Assembly: GCA_964368625.1 (NCBI GenBank)
Contig: CAYJBH010000015.1
Span: 3,118 to 67,117, forward strand
From: CAYJBH01 sp964368625
GTDB lineage: Bacteria; Bacillota; Clostridia; Oscillospirales; Ruminococcaceae
Length of the DNA stretch: 64,000 bases
Reading direction: 5' to 3'
Shown here: positions 31,739 to 40,820 of the stretch, piece after piece
Position numbering within the stretch: position 1 is the stretch's first letter
How the letters are laid out: each line of letters starts with the position of its first letter
Notes under the pieces: generated by a model
The model's database searches: none
What the model saw: the letters and a program-made list of their open reading frames with translations, nothing else
Told to the model about the DNA's origin: nothing
Made by a program: the position numbers and the translations under genes

Positions 31739-32912
31739 GATTTTGTCAAAGTTTATAAATAATTCTCATGGTGAAATTATGGTATACGGCGATATTGTTG
31801 ATGAAAAATGGTGGGACGAAGACGTTACCGCAAAAGAAATTGCAGAACAGATAAATGCACTAAAAGGGATTTCACTTTTGGACGTTAGGATTAACAGCTA
31901 TGGGGGATCTGTTTTTGCCGGAAATGCAATTTTCAATATAATTGATACTTTTAAGAAAAGAAACAATTGCAAAGTTGCAGTTTATGTTGATGGTATCGCT
32001 GCATCTATGGGAAGCGGTATTGCAATGGTCGGTGATACCATTGAAATGGCAGAAAATGCCTTAATGATGGTTCACAAACCGTGGACGATGACCTTTGGGA
32101 ACGCCAACGACTTGCAAAAAACAATTGAAATTCTTGAAAAAACAGAAGAAGCACTGATGTCAAATTACATGAGACATTTCAAAGGGACAGAAGATGAAAT
32201 GAAAGTTCTCTTGGAAAATGAAACATGGCTTACAGCAAGAGAAGCACTTGAAATTGGGCTTTGCACATCTGTTTCTGAACCAATCGAATTGGTTGCTAAG
32301 GCAAACGGTATAAGCGTAAACAATGTTGGTTACAGCGATAAGATAGCTGAAATCATAAAATCAAAAAAAATTACTGTGAAAGAGGAAATGGAGGTTAAAA
32401 ACTTGGAATTAAAGTATGATGAAAAGTTGCTTACTTTTGGATTGACGGAACAAGATTGCAAGGGAATGAAAACGGCACAAGATGTTGTTGATGCCCTTTG
32501 CAAAATTGAAGGAACTGATTTGAAAGTTGAGGGAGAGTTCATTTCTTCCGAACAGATGAAAGAAGTGCTTGGTGCGGAAATGGGCGCAGAAGAAATTCTT
32601 AGCAATGCAAAAGCGTACCAAGACGAAAAAGAAACAATTGAAAGCAACAAAACAAAAGCAACCATGTACGACAAACTGTACAATTCGGCGGTTGCTGATG
32701 CGCTAAAAGATGCCGTGAAAGCAAAAGGTGAAACTTACAACGAAGCGCGGTTGAAAAAATATTTGAACACTTTGGATTATTCGGAGGTGTTGGAACAACA
32801 AGCGGAATGGAAAGAAGAAGCAAGTAACAAGTTAAACGCCGGTCAAAGGTTGTCGAAACTAAGCAACGAAGTTGGGGTTTCGTATGTTGACCCCGACAAA
32901 CTAAACTATTAA
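31728..32912 (+). CDS. ClpP-like prohead protease with scaffold-like C-terminus
   Basis: The start is at 31728 (MQFKILSKFINNSHGEI). ClpP-type serine protease domain at about 1-200: NSYGGSV (56-62), Ser93 in AASMGSG, His116 in MVHKPW. The C-terminal half is charged and helical (about 220-394), like scaffold regions fused to phage ClpP proteases. Cleaves the scaffold during prohead maturation. Confidence 0.9.
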   Translation: MQFKILSKFINNSHGEIMVYGDIVDEKWWDEDVTAKEIAEQINALKGISLLDVRINSYGGSVFAGNAIFNIIDTFKKRNNCKVAVYVDGIAASMGSGIAMVGDTIEMAENALMMVHKPWTMTFGNANDLQKTIEILEKTEEALMSNYMRHFKGTEDEMKVLLENETWLTAREALEIGLCTSVSEPIELVAKANGISVNNVGYSDKIAEIIKSKKITVKEEMEVKNLELKYDEKLLTFGLTEQDCKGMKTAQDVVDALCKIEGTDLKVEGEFISSEQMKEVLGAEMGAEEILSNAKAYQDEKETIESNKTKATMYDKLYNSAVADALKDAVKAKGETYNEARLKKYLNTLDYSEVLEQQAEWKEEASNKLNAGQRLSKLSNEVGVSYVDPDKLNY

Positions 32913-32930
32913 AAAGGAGCGATGGAAATT

Positions 32931-33362
32931 ATGGCTATGAATGATATTGTTGGGAAAATCGTTGTGCTTACAGGAAGTGGCGAAGTGGGCTATGGGTCTG
33001 CCGGAAAACCTATTTTGGGTTATGTGAGCAAGATCGAGGAAAAAGGCTACGACTTGCCAATGTATGATGGCTTGCAACAAGGTGGTACGTTTACCGTTGA
33101 CAGCGCGACCAAAACTGTTCTTGGTATTACAGAAGGGGACTATGTTGCAACTGTTGAGTGGGGCAAAACTTTTGTTGATGTGCCTACAAACACAACTGCA
33201 CCTGCAAATGGTGATTACTTGGTGTCTGACGGTTCGGGCAACGTGAAGACAACCACAAGCATTACCGCAACTACTCCTGCAACTCCGTTCCAACTTCCTA
33301 CTAACTGTGTTGCTCTTGGCGTTGATGCAACGGCGAAAACTGCAACCATTAAGATTGTATAA
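32931..33362 (+). CDS. head decoration-like protein
   Basis: The 143-residue protein with beta-rich, Thr/Gly-rich sequence lies directly before the capsid gene, the usual place for a lambda gpD/DUF2190-like stabilising protein. Start at 32931 (11 nt after AGGAG) or 32922. Confidence 0.68.
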   Translation: MAMNDIVGKIVVLTGSGEVGYGSAGKPILGYVSKIEEKGYDLPMYDGLQQGGTFTVDSATKTVLGITEGDYVATVEWGKTFVDVPTNTTAPANGDYLVSDGSGNVKTTTSITATTPATPFQLPTNCVALGVDATAKTATIKIV

Positions 33363-33380
33363 AAGAAAGGTAGTGAAATA

Positions 33381-34436
33381 ATGGGAATTTTCAAAGTCAC
33401 TGGTAATATCATTGCTGATGTGCAATCTAGCGGCAAAAGCGTAAATGATGTTATGCGGAAAGTGTACGAAGGCGAAATTGCTGATGCTGTTAAGAAAAAC
33501 AGCAAAATGGAAAACGTAAGCCCTATCAAAATGGCAATGATGGAGCTTGGAATTGACAACACTTCGATGGTGAAAAACATGACAACTGCTGATGCAGGGG
33601 AGTATTTGCTACCTGCGTACATTGATACACGACTTCGGGAAACCATTGGCGCATCCAATATGATTGGCTATTTGGTTGAGGGCGAAGTGCCTGTGAATAG
33701 CACTGTTGTTAAATCCGGAAAGTTGGACATGTTCAGCGATGAAAACAAAAACGCTTCCAAGTTGGCAAGGGTTGCAGAGGGTGCAGATTTGCCACTTGCA
33801 ACAATTAAGATGGGCGAAGCTGCCATCAGTTTGCACAAACTCGGTAGGGCAGTTGAATACACCTACGAAACGATGATGTACATGACTGTTCCGCTTTTCA
33901 CAAAAATCATCGATGCTATTGCGAATGATGCACAACATCAAAACGTGCTTCGTGCAACAAATGTGCTTGTAAATGGTGATGGCAATAAAAATGCAATTGA
34001 AAGCATTTTGAAAACCGCAACCGCAAACAAAATCACGGAAGACGAGATCACAAAAGCGATCAGAATGTTTGGTGACAAATGCCAATTGCCGGTCACTACT
34101 ATCATTGCAGGTGGTGACATGTTCGATTCTTTGTACAACATGAAGCACAGCACAAATGAAGCTCTTGGTGGATTGCGCGTTGGTTTCAACACTCCGCAAT
34201 ATCCGCAAATGAGCCAAATAGACTTGATTCGTTCGGATGTTCCGAATGATGGCGCGAAAGCAAGGATTGTCATGCTAAACAAACAGTATGCATTGAGCCG
34301 TTATGTGGCGGTTGGTTCTATGATTGAGGAATACGCAAAGAACATTCGAAATCAAACCAACCTGCAAACCATTTCCGAAATTTCTGCTTATGGCAAATTT
34401 ATGGATAGTGCTTGCGCTGCTGTAACATCTGCTTAA
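33381..34436 (+). CDS. major capsid protein (HK97-like)
   Basis: The 351-residue protein follows the protease and decoration genes. It has the E-loop type segment with VPVNSTVVKSGKLDMF and a long P-domain (MTVPLFTKIIDAIANDAQHQ), and ends with a strand-rich tail. Codon use is regular and GC-richer than neighbours, as expected for an abundant protein. Confidence 0.85.
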   Translation: MGIFKVTGNIIADVQSSGKSVNDVMRKVYEGEIADAVKKNSKMENVSPIKMAMMELGIDNTSMVKNMTTADAGEYLLPAYIDTRLRETIGASNMIGYLVEGEVPVNSTVVKSGKLDMFSDENKNASKLARVAEGADLPLATIKMGEAAISLHKLGRAVEYTYETMMYMTVPLFTKIIDAIANDAQHQNVLRATNVLVNGDGNKNAIESILKTATANKITEDEITKAIRMFGDKCQLPVTTIIAGGDMFDSLYNMKHSTNEALGGLRVGFNTPQYPQMSQIDLIRSDVPNDGAKARIVMLNKQYALSRYVAVGSMIEEYAKNIRNQTNLQTISEISAYGKFMDSACAAVTSA

Positions 34437-34447
34437 AAACAAACAAA

Positions 34448-34479
34448 AACGCTTCTATGGAAACATGGGAGCGTTTTTT
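34448..34479 (+). terminator. intrinsic terminator after the capsid gene
   Basis: AACGCTTCTATG pairs with CATGGGAGCGTT (several G-U pairs) around GAAA, then six T. Confidence 0.85.
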
Positions 34480-34497
34480 ATGAAAATATATTGCTTA

Positions 34498-34525
34498 TTG
34501 ATTTTATGAAAAAATGTAGTATAAT
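34498..34525 (+). promoter_or_regulatory. promoter of the fibre/lysis block
   Basis: TTGATT (34498-34503), 16 nt, TATAAT (34520-34525), preceded by TAG as at 30270. Confidence 0.78.
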
Positions 34526-34556
34526 AAAAAGACAAAGATGATTTGAGGTGCTTTGC

Positions 34557-35546
34557 ATGGGCGAATGTGTTATAGCAGGAATGGGTGGAAAGCCTTTTTT
34601 TAAAGGGTTGCAAAACAATTTAAACACAACCGTAGATGGATACGCCTTGGATGCAAAACAAGGGAAAGAACTTAATAATTCGATTGGCAAAATCCCCATA
34701 ACCCCAAACGGCAACCTGCTAGATAATGCTTGGTTTGGTTCGGATTACGCCATAAATCAAAGAAAAATATACAACCAATCCACTGCCACATTTGGATTCA
34801 CAAGCGATAGGTGGCTGACACCGATTGTTTTTACGATTGAACCAAAGTGGATTACACTAGATGGAACTGGTAGTCTATATCAACGGTTAGAGTATAGCAG
34901 ATTCAATACAGGCACATATACGGTCTCTTACCTAGATGACTCGCTAAATGTATATACGCATACATTTACAATCGATGATAACAAGGCAATCACAACTATA
35001 AAAAGAGATGACACAAATGGAACTACAGTTGAGTTGCTGAACGATGCCTCGAAACAATATTTCTATGTTAAAATTTTCAACACTGATAAAACAACAAAAA
35101 TTATTGCTGCAAAACTAGAAGAGGGTGACCTATCCACAATATCTTACACCACGCCACATAACATTCCCTTAGAACTTGTTAAATGTAAGGGATATTATAA
35201 CAGGCTAGAGCTTCCAAATGATTCAAATAAAGCTGCTTTTTACGCGTTTTTAACGGGCGCTAACAGCCTGTATGGTAGATTTATTTTTTCGGCAGGATTG
35301 TCTATGAACGGAAGAATAAATCCAACCGTTTCGTGGTCATCTATAAATGATGCGCATTTAAGTGTTGACCCACAGGTATCAACGAGAAAAACAGAGGTAA
35401 CAATCCATTCTGCATACGTAGAGGGCAGTCAAATTGTAGGACTTTTGAAAGTGCCCAGTTCCGATTTTACAACTGGTTTTGTATACGTGTACGGTAGTGC
35501 GCAAAATGAGTCTCCCTTCATAATTGAAGTTTCGGAGGAACTATAG
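34557..35546 (+). CDS. tail fibre / receptor-binding-like protein
   Basis: The 329-residue protein starts at the ATG at 34557 after GAGGTG. N-terminal segment GYALDAKQGKELNNSIGK and then NLLDNAWFGSDYAINQR are patterns common in phage fibre and baseplate receptor-binding proteins. The rest is beta-rich. It sits right after the capsid gene, far from the tail-tip genes. Confidence 0.68.
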   Translation: MGECVIAGMGGKPFFKGLQNNLNTTVDGYALDAKQGKELNNSIGKIPITPNGNLLDNAWFGSDYAINQRKIYNQSTATFGFTSDRWLTPIVFTIEPKWITLDGTGSLYQRLEYSRFNTGTYTVSYLDDSLNVYTHTFTIDDNKAITTIKRDDTNGTTVELLNDASKQYFYVKIFNTDKTTKIIAAKLEEGDLSTISYTTPHNIPLELVKCKGYYNRLELPNDSNKAAFYAFLTGANSLYGRFIFSAGLSMNGRINPTVSWSSINDAHLSVDPQVSTRKTEVTIHSAYVEGSQIVGLLKVPSSDFTTGFVYVYGSAQNESPFIIEVSEEL

Positions 35547-35555
35547 GAGGTCAAA

Positions 35556-35915
35556 ATGGACAATAATTTGCAGCCTTATATCGTTTATGTTCAAACAGAC
35601 GATCAGAACCGCATCACGGCGATAAACTCTTCGGCGTTCATCGATGACACAACAGGATGGATTGCTATTGACGAGGGGCATAGTGGCAAATACCACCATG
35701 CGCAAGGAAACTATTTGGAATTTCCGTTGGTGGATGAAAACGGTGTTTTCAATTATAAACTGGTTGGAAATGTGGTAGCCTTTCTAAACGAACAGGAAAA
35801 GCAGATGGAATTAGACAGGTTATCTTCTAATTTCAACATGTTGCCAACAACGGAACAACGTGTAGAAGCGTTGGAAATGGCGTTTTTATCGTTATTGGAA
35901 GGGGGTGCAATGTAA
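35556..35915 (+). CDS. fibre-associated protein, 119 aa
   Basis: Beta-rich start (MDNNLQPYIVYVQTDDQNRI), GHSGKYHHAQGNY, then a C-terminal helix (QRVEALEMAFLSLL). This layout is common in small proteins encoded beside phage fibres, upstream of XkdX-like genes. Confidence 0.65.
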   Translation: MDNNLQPYIVYVQTDDQNRITAINSSAFIDDTTGWIAIDEGHSGKYHHAQGNYLEFPLVDENGVFNYKLVGNVVAFLNEQEKQMELDRLSSNFNMLPTTEQRVEALEMAFLSLLEGGAM

Positions 35916-36031
35916 TGTATTTATTTATTAAAATTCAGTACATGCTTAAAATGATTGACGAACAGAAAGTGATGTCGTATGTTCCAAGATGGATAACGGA
36001 AGAACAAGCAAATGCCATTATTGGGAAATGA
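35915..36031 (+). CDS. XkdX-like small protein, 38 aa
   Basis: The protein has MYLFIKIQYMLKMIDEQKVM and SYVPRWITEEQANAIIGK. A short helix pair ending with ITxEQAxxI resembles XkdX proteins found between fibre and lysis genes. Overlaps the previous stop by 1 nt. Confidence 0.6.
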   Translation: MYLFIKIQYMLKMIDEQKVMSYVPRWITEEQANAIIGK

Positions 36032-36042
36032 GGATTTAATAT

Positions 36043-36858
36043 ATGTTGATTGACAGCAGTGTATACGCGAACAAGGCAAATCAATTGCTTGAATACGCGG
36101 AGAAAACTACAATTCCATACGTTCTTGGCGGTAGTACATTAGAGGGGATGGACTGTCAAGGGCTATGTGAGTATCTGCTTGATAGGTGCGGTTATGCGGT
36201 GAACTACAAAGGTTCTAACGATATGGGGCGTAACGCGTTATCATGGCGCGGAACACCTGAAGAATGCGTTGCTAAGTTTGGCAAAGTGCCCGAAGGCGCA
36301 TGGTTGTTTATCCATTCTCACAACGGTGGAGAGCCTGACAGCTACAAAGCTGACGGCATAGGTAACTTTTCACACGTCGGCGTGTATATCGGCGGTGAAG
36401 TAGCCGTACACGCATCGGCTAGTAGGAGCAAAGTAGCACGTAGTACATTTAAAGGAAAATCGATCAATGGTGGGTGGAATGTTGTAGGATTGTGTAAACA
36501 CATAGACTATGGTGTTTCGGAAGTTGCCGAGGAATCCTCGTCGACTGGGGAAGTGGCTATTTCCGAAATGGAAACAACCATTGCAACCCCTACAATCAGC
36601 GTACCTACGTTCGGAGCGATGTGGATGCCACAGTATGCATCGTTTACGTGGCGAATGGGTGATAAAGGTTATGGGACAAGAGAAGTGCAAGATGGTTTGC
36701 GTAAAATCGGCTACGACCTTACGGTAGATGGGGACTTCGGGCGTGGCACAGATTGGGCGGTAAAGCACTTCCAAACCGCACAAGGACTTGAAGCCGACGG
36801 CGTAGTTGGGAAACGAACGTGGGCAAAATTGATTGATGCGGTTAATGCAAGGGGGTAA
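36043..36858 (+). CDS. endolysin: NlpC/P60 peptidase plus peptidoglycan-binding domain
   Basis: The 271-residue protein has an N-terminal NlpC/P60-type cysteine peptidase with Cys38 (MDCQGL), His111 (FSHVGVYIG) and His123 (AVHASA). A Thr/Ser-rich linker (about 165-195) leads to a C-terminal peptidoglycan-binding domain (about 205-268: GYGTREVQDGLRKIGYDLTV, AVKHFQTAQGL). It cleaves stem peptides of the cell wall at lysis. Holin-like genes follow. Confidence 0.9.
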   Translation: MLIDSSVYANKANQLLEYAEKTTIPYVLGGSTLEGMDCQGLCEYLLDRCGYAVNYKGSNDMGRNALSWRGTPEECVAKFGKVPEGAWLFIHSHNGGEPDSYKADGIGNFSHVGVYIGGEVAVHASASRSKVARSTFKGKSINGGWNVVGLCKHIDYGVSEVAEESSSTGEVAISEMETTIATPTISVPTFGAMWMPQYASFTWRMGDKGYGTREVQDGLRKIGYDLTVDGDFGRGTDWAVKHFQTAQGLEADGVVGKRTWAKLIDAVNARG

Positions 36859-36862
36859 TGCT

Positions 36863-37147
36863 GTGGAAACTATGTACGATTTTGAAGTTGCTTGTAAAAA
36901 CTGTGTGATTGATTATGTTGAAAAGAAACATGGCGCAATCATAAACATAAAAGATGTACATGTTGTATGGATGTGCAAAACGCTTGGAAACAAGAAGGCG
37001 ATTATGATTGCTAGTGGCATAAACAAGAGAATTTACGAATTGACGTATAATGGAGAAACAAAAGAGCTTTACTTTGATGTGTACGAAAAAACGGACAACG
37101 AGTTCCTAAAAGAATTCAAAACAACTGTTGATAACGTGGAGGGTTGA
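36863..37147 (+). CDS. DUF6275-like phage protein
   Basis: GTG at 36863 (ATG at 36872 also possible). The pattern FEVACKNCVIDYVEKKHG, VHVVWMCKTLGNKKA, YELTYNGETKELYFDVYEK matches small proteins encoded near phage lysis genes that I associate with DUF6275. Function unknown. Confidence 0.68.
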   Translation: METMYDFEVACKNCVIDYVEKKHGAIINIKDVHVVWMCKTLGNKKAIMIASGINKRIYELTYNGETKELYFDVYEKTDNEFLKEFKTTVDNVEG

Positions 37148-37149
37148 AA

Positions 37150-37329
37150 ATGGAAATTAGAAACGATAGCAAAACACCTGCCGTTATACTGATAGAAAGA
37201 CTTGCCACCTCTAAAGGTGAGCGTGAAGAGATTATGCGACAAGCTGATGACATGTTTGTAAAAGGAAGGATATCACAGTTTGAATATAATGAGATATGGG
37301 CACAGTATCTTGTTACGGTGGGTGGGTGA
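37150..37329 (+). CDS. hypothetical protein, 59 aa
   Basis: Start at 37150 (MEIRNDSKTPAVILIERLAT), 7 nt after GGAGGG. Helical, not recognised. Confidence 0.65.
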   Translation: MEIRNDSKTPAVILIERLATSKGEREEIMRQADDMFVKGRISQFEYNEIWAQYLVTVGG

Positions 37330-37335
37330 TAAGCG

Positions 37336-37686
37336 GTGTCGGAATTGCTTACCAAAAATGCAAGCGAAATTATAGATTCGTTTATGATGTTTGCTGCGTT
37401 TATCGCTGCGATTGTAGCTGTCCACAAAACAATGGTGAAACCTATCAAGGAAATTGGGAAAAAAACAACGGTTGCCTTAGAAGCAATAAACGTTTTAAGC
37501 GATGACGTAGCGGATATGATGGGAGACAGGCTTCATCAGGCGCACACTTATTACACTAATAAAGGATCGTGCTCAAAGTTTGATAAAGAACGCCTTCTAT
37601 CAATGCACAAACGATACACAGAAATGAACAGAAATCATTTAGTGGAAAGCTATGCAGAAGATTTGCTGAAACTACCCGAAAAATAA
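37336..37686 (+). CDS. membrane protein, holin-region, 116 aa
   Basis: GTG start. One transmembrane helix at about 15-32 (SFMMFAAFIAAIVAVHKTM) followed by a soluble helical part, the layout of small holin-associated proteins (hemolysin XhlA-like or holin accessory). Role inferred from context. Confidence 0.65.
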   Translation: MSELLTKNASEIIDSFMMFAAFIAAIVAVHKTMVKPIKEIGKKTTVALEAINVLSDDVADMMGDRLHQAHTYYTNKGSCSKFDKERLLSMHKRYTEMNRNHLVESYAEDLLKLPEK

Positions 37687-37706
37687 CAAAACGGCGGTGA
37701 TGCTAA

Positions 37707-37979
37707 GTGCAGGAACAATCGAAAAACCAAAGCAACAGATGGATGAAAGGGATTGTTAAATACTGCATTGTTTTCACAAGCGTTGTTATAGTTGCTTGCT
37801 ACATAGCATCGTGGTTTGGAATTGATACTGATGCGCAGTTGCAGGTGACTGCAATGGTGTTTGGTGGCGAACTTCTTATGACGGTTGTTATTAAGTTAAT
37901 GGGCGATTCAAAAGAAAAAAAGGAAGAAACCAAAGAAAAAATAAAAATACCAATTATGGAGGACAAAAAAAATGGTTGA
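37707..37979 (+). CDS. membrane protein with two TM helices, holin-like
   Basis: The 90-residue protein (GTG start) has hydrophobic segments at about 18-36 (YCIVFTSVVIVACYIASWF) and 46-65 (QVTAMVFGGELLMTVVIKLM), with a strongly charged C-terminal tail. Typical of class II holins; directly before the LLH-type holin. Confidence 0.68.
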   Translation: MQEQSKNQSNRWMKGIVKYCIVFTSVVIVACYIASWFGIDTDAQLQVTAMVFGGELLMTVVIKLMGDSKEKKEETKEKIKIPIMEDKKNG

Positions 37980-38304
37980 AATGATTCAAGGGTTCGACAT
38001 CACTCTTATTGTTGAGGGCGTTATCGCGTTGGTATTTGCATATGTTGCGAAAGTGCTTGTTGGTTGGATCAAGTCAAAACTAACAAAAGAGCAAATGGAT
38101 ACCATGTTTGAGATTGCAGATGCAGTTGTGATGGCAGTTGAACAGGTGCTAAAAGCAACAGATGGGCAATTGAAAAAGGAAACAGCTATGCAAAACGTGA
38201 AAGAATGGCTTGCAAAGTATAATATTGTCATTGATGAGCAAGCTATTGACGTGGCAATTGAGAGCGCGGTAAAAAGGTTGAATATTGAACTGAAAGGCGA
38301 ATAG
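37972..38304 (+). CDS. phage holin, LLH family
   Basis: The 110-residue protein has an N-terminal TM helix (about 10-30, LIVEGVIALVFAYVAKVLVG), then a helical region with QVLKATDGQLKKETAMQNV and a C-terminal helix, as in LLH-family holins. Forms membrane lesions that time lysis with the endolysin. Confidence 0.8.
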   Translation: MVEMIQGFDITLIVEGVIALVFAYVAKVLVGWIKSKLTKEQMDTMFEIADAVVMAVEQVLKATDGQLKKETAMQNVKEWLAKYNIVIDEQAIDVAIESAVKRLNIELKGE

Positions 38305-38306
38305 AA

Positions 38307-39461
38307 ATGAACAAAAACCACAGGGCATTTATTGCATTTCTTGGTTTGAGCGGTGCAGTAATTCTACTGTCCGCTTTTTTTCTAACTCTTTTTGGGTTTT
38401 TGGATTTGCGATACGCAAACGATTTCCAACTTCACGGTTCAATAGATTTTTTTGGAAACTTTTTCTTATTTTGCATTAACATAGTATTCGTAATAAAAAC
38501 TGTTTTTGTAAAAAGAGCGAGACAAAAAGATATATGCATCTTGCTTGCAATTCTTCTTTTTGCGAATTGGTTTATTAAAAACAGTTTGATTGTATCTACA
38601 GCGATTCCTTTTGTTGCAATTACGATTATTTTTTGCAAAAAGAAAAACGATATAATAAACTTAATTGTGTGGTTTGTACTAACGGGATTTCTGCAATACG
38701 CTTTGAAATTTGTGAAAACAAACATATTTGATTTTGAGTATCACACAGAAAACTTTATAACAACTTTTGTTTACAATATCGATCTGATATTGATATATAT
38801 TTTAATAGAAAGGATGTCAAGGAGCTATGAAGAGTACAGAAAAATCGTTTTGGCCGGATTCAGTAGGAAGCATTTGGTTCTTCGCGAAAAAACAGGCGTT
38901 CGCATCAATGATGGAATTGGCGAAAAAGTTTTAGAAACGGAAAAGTTGACAAAAAAGCAAAAGATAATTTTTGCTATCCTATCGCAAGGATATCAAGTTT
39001 TCCAATTGGCGGTTGTCCTTGCGATAGGACTTGTCAACAACATGTTTCTCGAATTGATTGCAATGCTAATCATGTTTTGGGTTGGTAGAGGGTTACTAAA
39101 ACAATCATGGCACAGCAATAAACTTTGGATATGTTCTTGTTCTACGTTTATAGGGTTCTATGTTTTGACAAAGATAACACCTCCTTTCAGCATATCCTTG
39201 TTCATGACGGTTGTTTGCACAGGTTCTTTTGTCTACATTTTGCATGTGCTAGGGATCAAGAGCGACCGTTTAGAAGAATTGGAAAAGCGATATGAGACAG
39301 ACTTTACGAAGTATGGATTGTCTTTGGAAATGGCAAAGTTTGCGCATGATTGGAAGATTGAAGGGCTGACCGACAAAGAATTGATGCACAAGTACGAAAT
39401 CATGTCAAGAAACACGTTAAACTCACGAAAAAGAAGGATAAAAGATGCAATGGACACCTAA
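38307..39461 (+). CDS. polytopic membrane protein with C-terminal HTH-like domain
   Basis: The 384-residue protein has about 8-10 predicted TM helices (six in 1-170, the rest in 215-310) with a soluble loop in between. The final 60 residues are soluble and helical (SLEMAKFAHDWKIEGLTDKE, then MSRNTLNSRKRRI) and read as a helix-turn-helix. A membrane sensor-regulator or an exclusion protein is possible. It follows the holin gene by 2 nt. Family not recognised. Confidence 0.68.
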   Translation: MNKNHRAFIAFLGLSGAVILLSAFFLTLFGFLDLRYANDFQLHGSIDFFGNFFLFCINIVFVIKTVFVKRARQKDICILLAILLFANWFIKNSLIVSTAIPFVAITIIFCKKKNDIINLIVWFVLTGFLQYALKFVKTNIFDFEYHTENFITTFVYNIDLILIYILIERMSRSYEEYRKIVLAGFSRKHLVLREKTGVRINDGIGEKVLETEKLTKKQKIIFAILSQGYQVFQLAVVLAIGLVNNMFLELIAMLIMFWVGRGLLKQSWHSNKLWICSCSTFIGFYVLTKITPPFSISLFMTVVCTGSFVYILHVLGIKSDRLEELEKRYETDFTKYGLSLEMAKFAHDWKIEGLTDKELMHKYEIMSRNTLNSRKRRIKDAMDT

Positions 39462-39476
39462 AGAACACTATACTTG

Positions 39477-39530
39477 ACCGCCCAAACGCGTTATGATAAA
39501 TGCGTAAGGGCGGTTGATTTTTATCTTTTT
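39477..39530 (+). terminator. terminator after the lysis block
   Basis: ACCGCCC (39477-39483) pairs with GGGCGGT (39508-39514), with an inner ACGC/GCGT pair; T-rich tail to 39530. Confidence 0.72.
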
Positions 39531-39574
39531 TTGTTTTGCCCTTACAACAAAACTTAATAGACTATCAGCCGTCC

Positions 39575-39600
39575 TTGCTTTTCAAAATTTGAAAAAGCAA
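39575..39600 (+). other. hairpin abutting the RBS of the next gene
   Basis: TTGCTTTTCAAA pairs with TTTGAAAAAGCAA and is followed at once by AGGAG. It may protect the mRNA 5' end or tune translation. Confidence 0.5.
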
Positions 39601-39613
39601 AGGAGACAAGAAC

Positions 39614-40309
39614 ATGGGAAATTACAATCAAACGATGCACAAAACGGGTAGTTCTGGAACTGCAAAAACTGCTTTGGGTCTTGCTATTGGCGCAGGTGCT
39701 GTGGCATTGTCCAACGCAAGCAACAACTGCAATCGTGGTTGCAACAGCGGTGGCTTGCTTGGCAATTTGTTCGGCGGTGGCTGCAATAACGATTGCTACG
39801 TTGACGAAAAAGAATTTGCATGGGCACAAGCATTCAATGCAAGCGAAGCCAAGCTTGCTAAAGTTGAAGCCGAACGATATGCCGATAGCGTAGGTCTTGG
39901 AGTGTACGAACAGCTTGTAGCAGAAGCTAAGGCAGTTCGCCAAGAGCAGAACGATGGTTTCCGCACTTTGTTTGAAGAAATTCGCAACCAAGACAAGGAA
40001 ATCGCACTCACGCAATCTGACCTTCGCTGCCTTAGCGTTGTGAATCAGAAAGAGCATGAAGCTATCGTTGACGGTTACAAGTCCGGCATTCAACTTGAAG
40101 CGGAAAGACGTGCATGCGGTGACGAACGCTTGAAATGCTACGTGGATGCAACTTTCATCCCCGGCAGTCTCAAACTGGATGCAGACGATATCTGCCCCCA
40201 AGTGCAATTGAAATGCCCTGATGTTCAACTTGTCGAACTGGTGTCCACTGCTGCAAGCGCGTTTGCAAGCGCAATGGGCGTAAACTCCGCAAAAGCTACT
40301 GCAAAGTAA
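39614..40309 (+). CDS. virion-type conserved protein with Gly/Asn/Cys-rich N-terminus
   Basis: The 231-residue protein has a segment at about 20-62 rich in Gly, Asn and Cys (ALSNASNNCNRGCNSGGLLG) and then a long helical region (about 65-165). I recall similar proteins in gut phage genomes beside structural genes. Codon use is GC-richer and more regular than neighbours, pointing to high expression. Possibly a capsid or tail accessory protein. Confidence 0.68.
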   Translation: MGNYNQTMHKTGSSGTAKTALGLAIGAGAVALSNASNNCNRGCNSGGLLGNLFGGGCNNDCYVDEKEFAWAQAFNASEAKLAKVEAERYADSVGLGVYEQLVAEAKAVRQEQNDGFRTLFEEIRNQDKEIALTQSDLRCLSVVNQKEHEAIVDGYKSGIQLEAERRACGDERLKCYVDATFIPGSLKLDADDICPQVQLKCPDVQLVELVSTAASAFASAMGVNSAKATAK

Positions 40310-40315
40310 GCTTGT

Positions 40316-40354
40316 GGCAAAAGGTAGTCTATTTAATATGGGCTACCTTTTTGC
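40316..40354 (+). terminator. hairpin with internal T run
   Basis: GGCAAAAGGTAG pairs with CTACCTTTTTGC; the T stretch is inside the 3' arm. Acts as terminator or as leader of the next gene. Confidence 0.5.
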
Positions 40355-40370
40355 TTTAAGGAGGGAAAAC

Positions 40371-40820
40371 ATGGCTAGGAATGACTTTGTAAATACTATG
40401 CGTGAAAAGTATAGTTACGAAAGAGAAAGCCCGAAAACAGACAAACAAACGGATATTGGAGCTTTCAAAAAATTTGGCGATTACGTGTCGCAAAACAATG
40501 ATCCTTCGCTTTGGGAGTGGGTTGGAAAACAGGACGATGTTGTAAAGGCGAAAACACAAATGATGGACACGTTCAATTTTTACATATTTGAACAAACAAA
40601 ATCACAGTTTGTTGCTTTTTGCAAAGAAAACAGTCTTGATGTTATTGAAAAGTATGTTGATACTGCAATTGAAACGTCAAAAAACTACGTTTCGCCACTA
40701 GAAAAGTTTGAAAAAGAACGCGATGCGTTGTTGAAAACACAGGAACAAATGCAGGTCATTATACAGCAGCAAGCGGAAATGTTAAAAACGGCAAAGCAAA
40801 GTGAGGTGATCAAGATATGA
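40371..40820 (+). CDS. hypothetical protein, 149 aa, helical
   Basis: Start at 40371 (MARNDFVNTMREKYSYERES) after GGAGGG. C-terminal coiled coil (KFEKERDALLKTQEQMQVII). Likely part of the same accessory structural cluster as 39614. Confidence 0.75.
   Translation: MARNDFVNTMREKYSYERESPKTDKQTDIGAFKKFGDYVSQNNDPSLWEWVGKQDDVVKAKTQMMDTFNFYIFEQTKSQFVAFCKENSLDVIEKYVDTAIETSKNYVSPLEKFEKERDALLKTQEQMQVIIQQQAEMLKTAKQSEVIKI

Noticed and set aside
34557..35546. Diversity-generating retroelement target
   Set aside because: No reverse transcriptase gene or template repeat was found near the fibre-like gene.
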